Shown piece by piece: positions 6,623 through 9,200 of a stretch of DNA of 9,200 nucleotides. The notes beneath the pieces are model-generated. The model searched no databases and was not told the origin of the DNA. It saw only the letters and a list, made by a program, of their open reading frames with translations. Source of the DNA: Gemmatimonadota bacterium (lineage in GTDB: Bacteria; Gemmatimonadota; Gemmatimonadetes; Longimicrobiales; RSA9); the NCBI GenBank assembly GCA_016207445.1, contig JACQPS010000194.1, forward strand, positions 1 to 9,200, read 5' to 3'. The translations under genes were made by a program, and so were the position numbers. The stretch's first letter is position 1. Each line of letters starts with the position of its first letter.

Positions 6623-7945
6623 CTACCCGATCCGCCCGCGCACGTAGTCGACGACGCGGCCGATGCCCACACGCTCCTGCCGTAGCGAATCGCGCTCCCG
6701 CACCGTCACGGTCTCGTCCTGCAGCGTCTGGCCATCGATGGTGAGGGCGAAGGGCGTGCCCGCCTCGTCCTGCCGGCGGTAGCGCCGGCCGATCGAGCCG
6801 CTGTCGTCGTAGAAGGACGGCACGGCCGCGTGCCGCAGCAGCTGGTGGACGCGCCCGGCGACTTCCGGCATGCCGTCCTTGTTCACGAGCGGGAACACCG
6901 CGGCCTTGATGGGCGCGAGCCGGGGGTGCAGCGCGAGCACCACGCGCGGCTCCCCCTCGATCACCTCTTCGCGGTAGGCATCCGCGAGCACGACCAGCAG
7001 CGTCCGATCCACGCCGGCGGAGGTCTCGATGATGTACGGGATGTAGCGCTTGTCCCGGTTCACCGGGTCCACGTACTCCAGCTTCTTGCCCGAGTAGTCC
7101 TGGTGCCGCTTCAGGTCGAAGTCCGTGCGGTTGTGGATCCCCTCGAACTCCTGCCAGCCGAAGGGGAACTCGTACTGGATGTCGAACGCGCGCTTGGCAT
7201 AGTGGGCCAGCTCCCCCGACTCGTGCTCGTGGAACCGCAGCCTGGCCGGCTGGATGCCGAGCGACTGCACCCATTGCATGCGCTCGGCCTTCCAGTGCTC
7301 GAGCCACTGCTCGTCGGTCCCGGGCTCGACGAAGAACTGCATCTCCATCTGCTCGAACTCGCGCGTGCGAAAGATGAAGTTGCCCGGCGTGATCTCGTTG
7401 CGGAACGCCTTGCCGATCTGCGCGATGCCGAACGGGATCCGCTGGCGGCTGCTCGACAGCACGTTCTGGAAATTGACGTAGATCCCTTGCGCGGTCTCGG
7501 GGCGCAGGTACACGACCGACGCCTCGTCCTCGACCGGCCCCATGAACGTCTTGAACATGAGATTGAAGAGTCGCGGCTCCGTGAACGAGTCCTTGGAGCC
7601 GCACACCGGGCAGACCTGCTTCGCGACCTCGGGCGCGTCGGCGCGGAAGCGGCGGTGGCAGACGCGGCACTCGACCAGTGGATCGACGAAGCCGGCCACG
7701 TGGCCGCTCGCCTCCCACACGCGCGCATGCATCAGGATGGCGGCGTCGATCCCCTCGATATCCTCGCGCTCGTGGACCAGCGCGCGCCACCACGCCGCTT
7801 TGATGTTGTTCTTGAGCTCGACGCCGAGCGGGCCGTAATCCCAGACCGAGCCGGCGCCGCCGTAAATCTCCGACGACTGGAACACGTAGCCGCGCCGCTT
7901 GCACAGCGAGACCAGCTTGTCCATCAGGTCGCTGCCGTCAGCCAT
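6623..7945 (-). CDS. glyQS: Glycyl-tRNA synthetase, single-chain class II (alpha2 type)
   Basis: Charges tRNA-Gly with glycine in the cytoplasm. The 440 residues show the N-terminal signature for this enzyme (RRGYVFQSSEIYGG...WDYGPLG at 18-41) and a zinc-finger-like insertion with Cys93-x2-Cys96 and Cys112-x2-Cys115. RPETAQG (158-164) is followed by class II motif 2 with GIAQIGKAFRNEI (173-185) and FRTREFEQME. Motif 3 is GVDR (321-324), and a C-terminal anticodon-binding domain begins near PIKAAVFPLVNKDG (about 345-440). This is the dimeric form found in archaea, eukaryotes and some bacteria, not the alpha2beta2 GlyQ/GlyS form. The start is supported by a strong AGGAGGGGG ribosome site (7954-7962) eight bases upstream. 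It follows the kinase gene by 36 nt. It looks complete and functional. Confidence 0.97.
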   Translation of the reverse strand: MADGSDLMDKLVSLCKRRGYVFQSSEIYGGAGSVWDYGPLGVELKNNIKAAWWRALVHEREDIEGIDAAILMHARVWEASGHVAGFVDPLVECRVCHRRFRADAPEVAKQVCPVCGSKDSFTEPRLFNLMFKTFMGPVEDEASVVYLRPETAQGIYVNFQNVLSSSRQRIPFGIAQIGKAFRNEITPGNFIFRTREFEQMEMQFFVEPGTDEQWLEHWKAERMQWVQSLGIQPARLRFHEHESGELAHYAKRAFDIQYEFPFGWQEFEGIHNRTDFDLKRHQDYSGKKLEYVDPVNRDKRYIPYIIETSAGVDRTLLVVLADAYREEVIEGEPRVVLALHPRLAPIKAAVFPLVNKDGMPEVAGRVHQLLRHAAVPSFYDDSGSIGRRYRRQDEAGTPFALTIDGQTLQDETVTVRERDSLRQERVGIGRVVDYVRGRIG

Positions 7946-7981
7946 CCTGCGCGCCCCCTCCTCACGCGAGCGGCGCTGAAG

Positions 7982-9076
7982 TTACCCCGAGCCCTCGGCG
8001 CTTAGCAACCGCGGCACGTGTTCCGCCGCGAGGCGCGCGAGCGCGGCCGCATCCAGTGGAGCGCCCCCGCCATCCACGCCGCGTACGCCCGGCGGCGGCA
8101 CGGTTTCGATGCGGCCCGCGACGAGCAGGACCGGAACGCCCCGGCGTCGTGCCCGTGCGATGACCGCGCCCACGATCTTGCCCATGCCGCTCTGGGCGTC
8201 GTAGCTGCCTTCGCCGGTGACCAGCAGCTCGGCGCCGCCGAGCGCGGCGTCGAAGTCCAGCCGGTCGAGCACCCAGTCGCTGCCGGACACGAGCCGCGCG
8301 TCCAGGAATGCGACGGCGCCCGCGCCCAACCCACCAGCCGCGCCGCCCCCGGCGAGGGGGCGCACGTCCCGGCCCAGCTGCGCGCGCACCCGCTCGGCGA
8401 GCACGGTGAGCGCCCGCTCGAGCCGCCGCACGCCGGCAACGTCGGCGCCCTTTTGCGGCCCGAACACGGCCGCGGCGCCGAGCTCGCCCAAGAGCGGACT
8501 CTGCACGTCGGCGAGCGCGGTCACGGGCGGGAGCGCGCGTGGCGCCTCGGGCGGCAGGAGTCGCGCCAGCCGAAGCAGCCCGGCGCCCCCGTCCGGGATG
8601 GGCGCTCCGGCCTCATCGAGCAGGCGCCAGCCCAGCGCCCGGGCCATGCCGGCGCCGCCATCCACGGTGGCCGAGCCCCCGAGCCCGAGCACGATGCGCC
8701 GCGGGGGAGCGGGTCCCTGCGCGGCCGCGCCGATCAGCTCGCCCACGCCGTAGCTGCTGGCCGCGAGCGGGTCGCGCCGCGCGCGGGGCACGAGGTGCAG
8801 GCCGCAGGCGTCGGCGCTCTCGACCACGGCGTCGTCCCCCACGCGCAGGATGCGGCCGCGCGCCGGCTCCCCCAGCGGGCCCGCGACGGTGACGAACGCA
8901 ACCGTGCCACCCGCCGCCGCGTGCAGCGCGTCGATGAGTCCCGGTCCACCGTCGGAGAGCGGGAGCACGCGCAGGCGGGCCCGCGGAAGAGCGCGCCGTG
9001 CGCCGGCCTCCAGCGCCCGCGCGGCCTCGGCGGCGCCGAGCGTGCCCTTGAACGCGGTCGGGGCGATCAGGATCAC
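7982..9076 (-). CDS. Glycerate kinase family protein (GlxK/GarK type), divergent active-site motifs
   Basis: Family members phosphorylate D-glycerate with ATP, linking glyoxylate/serine metabolism to glycolysis. The 364 residues keep the fold signatures: PTAFKGTL (6-13), RDPL...GVGELI (101-115), GLGGSAT-DGGAGM (131-144), FGPQKGA (205-211), GAAGGLG (255-261) and GEG-DAQS--GK (288-300). Several usually constant polar residues are replaced: ADGGEGT is SDGGPGL, SRGTGEL is SYGVGEL, SATNDGG is SATVDGG, DVTNPL is DVQSPL and GEGRID is GEGSYD. The protein may therefore act on a different hydroxy-acid, or have lost activity. The start is a GTG; the frame has a TAA six bases upstream, so no earlier start exists. 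It has no Shine-Dalgarno, and a promoter-like -10 lies 5 nt upstream, suggesting a leaderless message. First gene of the operon. Confidence 0.88.
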   Translation of the reverse strand: MILIAPTAFKGTLGAAEAARALEAGARRALPRARLRVLPLSDGGPGLIDALHAAAGGTVAFVTVAGPLGEPARGRILRVGDDAVVESADACGLHLVPRARRDPLAASSYGVGELIGAAAQGPAPPRRIVLGLGGSATVDGGAGMARALGWRLLDEAGAPIPDGGAGLLRLARLLPPEAPRALPPVTALADVQSPLLGELGAAAVFGPQKGADVAGVRRLERALTVLAERVRAQLGRDVRPLAGGGAAGGLGAGAVAFLDARLVSGSDWVLDRLDFDAALGGAELLVTGEGSYDAQSGMGKIVGAVIARARRRGVPVLLVAGRIETVPPPGVRGVDGGGAPLDAAALARLAAEHVPRLLSAEGSG

Positions 9077-9081
9077 GCATT

Positions 9082-9110
9082 AATAAACTGCCGGGCTAAC
9101 GACGGGGCAA
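9082..9110 (-). promoter_or_regulatory. Predicted sigma70-type promoter for the minus-strand operon
   Basis: On the minus strand, TTGCCC (9105-9110) and TTTATT (9082-9087) are separated by 17 bases. The predicted start point falls on or within a base or two of the GTG start codon at 9076. This would make a leaderless transcript, in keeping with the missing ribosome binding site. The AT-rich stretch stands out strongly from the GC-rich surroundings. Confidence 0.4.
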
Positions 9111-9121
9111 ACTGCCGGGCT
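9085..9121. repeat. 13-bp direct repeat, candidate operator between divergent genes
   Basis: AAACTGCCGGGCT occurs exactly at 9085-9097 and 9109-9121, 24 bp apart. The first copy overlaps the -10 box of the predicted minus-strand promoter. The second overlaps its -35 box and touches the sigma54-like element reading right. A regulator binding both copies could act on both directions. The protein that would bind is unknown. Confidence 0.6.
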
Positions 9122-9136
9122 GGAATGCGATTTGCC
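9121..9136 (+). promoter_or_regulatory. Sigma54-like -24/-12 promoter for the rightward gene
   Basis: TGGAATGcgatTTGCC has GG (9122-9123) and GC (9134-9135) with exactly ten bases between, and matches the consensus TGGCACG-N4-TTGC(A/T) at 9 of 12 positions, including a full TTGC. The implied start, near 9147, would give a leader of about 28 bases containing the ribosome site. An NtrC-type activator is encoded nearby, but control by it is not shown by the sequence. Confidence 0.4.
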
Positions 9137-9174
9137 GCCCGTGCACGGAACGGCTCGCACCACAGGAGGCCTCC

Positions 9175-9200
9175 ATGCCCCTCGTCGCACTGTCGAACAC
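9175..9200 (+). CDS. Start of a divergent gene, truncated by the window edge
   Basis: AGGAGG (9164-9169) lies 5 bases before an ATG at 9175, which opens a frame reading MPLVALSN to the end of the window. The Shine-Dalgarno is near-perfect and the frame faces away from the kinase operon, so a real gene is likely. Too little is visible to suggest a product. Confidence 0.6.

Noticed and set aside
4829..6685. 618-codon plus-strand open frame opposite the peptidase
   Set aside because: Antisense to a gene with a clear zinc motif and operon junctions; composition is Arg/Gln/Glu-rich repeats typical of antisense frames in GC-rich DNA, with no family signature.
5250..7904. Very long (884-codon) minus-strand open frame running across both the synthetase and the peptidase
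   Set aside because: It is an alternate frame of two well-supported genes, very rich in Arg/Gly/Ala/Pro, and spans their junction without motifs. It is a product of high GC content, which makes stops rare.

Overview
The window is very GC-rich chromosomal DNA from a bacterium, with almost all coding capacity on the minus strand. The codon usage (G/C at nearly every third position), the single-chain (alpha2) zinc-containing glycyl-tRNA synthetase, the LeuT-type sodium symporter and the NtrC-type two-component pair suggest a free-living Gram-negative, high-GC lineage. Gemmatimonadota or a similar phylum is my best guess, but this rests on general impression and not on a marker gene.

Layout, read in the direction of transcription (right to left): a glycerate-kinase-family protein (7982-9076), a single-chain glycyl-tRNA synthetase (6623-7945), a compact cytoplasmic M3-like zinc peptidase (5096-6616) and an NSS/SNF-family Na+:amino-acid symporter (3612-5099). 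Gaps are 36 nt, 6 nt and an ATGA overlap, so these four genes look like one operon. An unusual 101-nt block of GGGAT(C/G) hexamers facing GATCCC hexamers (3503-3603) follows the symporter. Then come an NtrC-type sigma54 activator (2054-3451) and its membrane sensor kinase (355-2064), overlapping by 11 nt. A possible 10-codon leader ORF with a strong Shine-Dalgarno ends in an ATGA overlap on the regulator's start codon. On the right edge a divergent gene starts at 9175 on the plus strand with a good ribosome binding site; only its first codons are visible.

The first 354 bases hold no convincing intact gene. They contain a decayed second copy of the 3' end of the sensor-kinase gene plus its downstream flank, seen as collinear matches at a constant offset of about 270 bp.

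Functionally, the upstream four genes share an amino-acid/glycine-serine-glyoxylate theme: peptide breakdown, Na+-coupled amino-acid uptake, charging of tRNA-Gly, and phosphorylation of a glycerate-like substrate. The two-component pair could control amino-acid or peptide use through sigma54. A sigma54-like -24/-12 element lies in the 98-bp divergent intergenic region at the right edge, beside a 13-bp direct repeat. These regulatory links are inference. The most unusual items are the hexamer inverted repeat, the leader ORF, the duplicated kinase tail, the divergent glycerate-kinase motifs, and the unusual chloride/Na1-site residues of the symporter.
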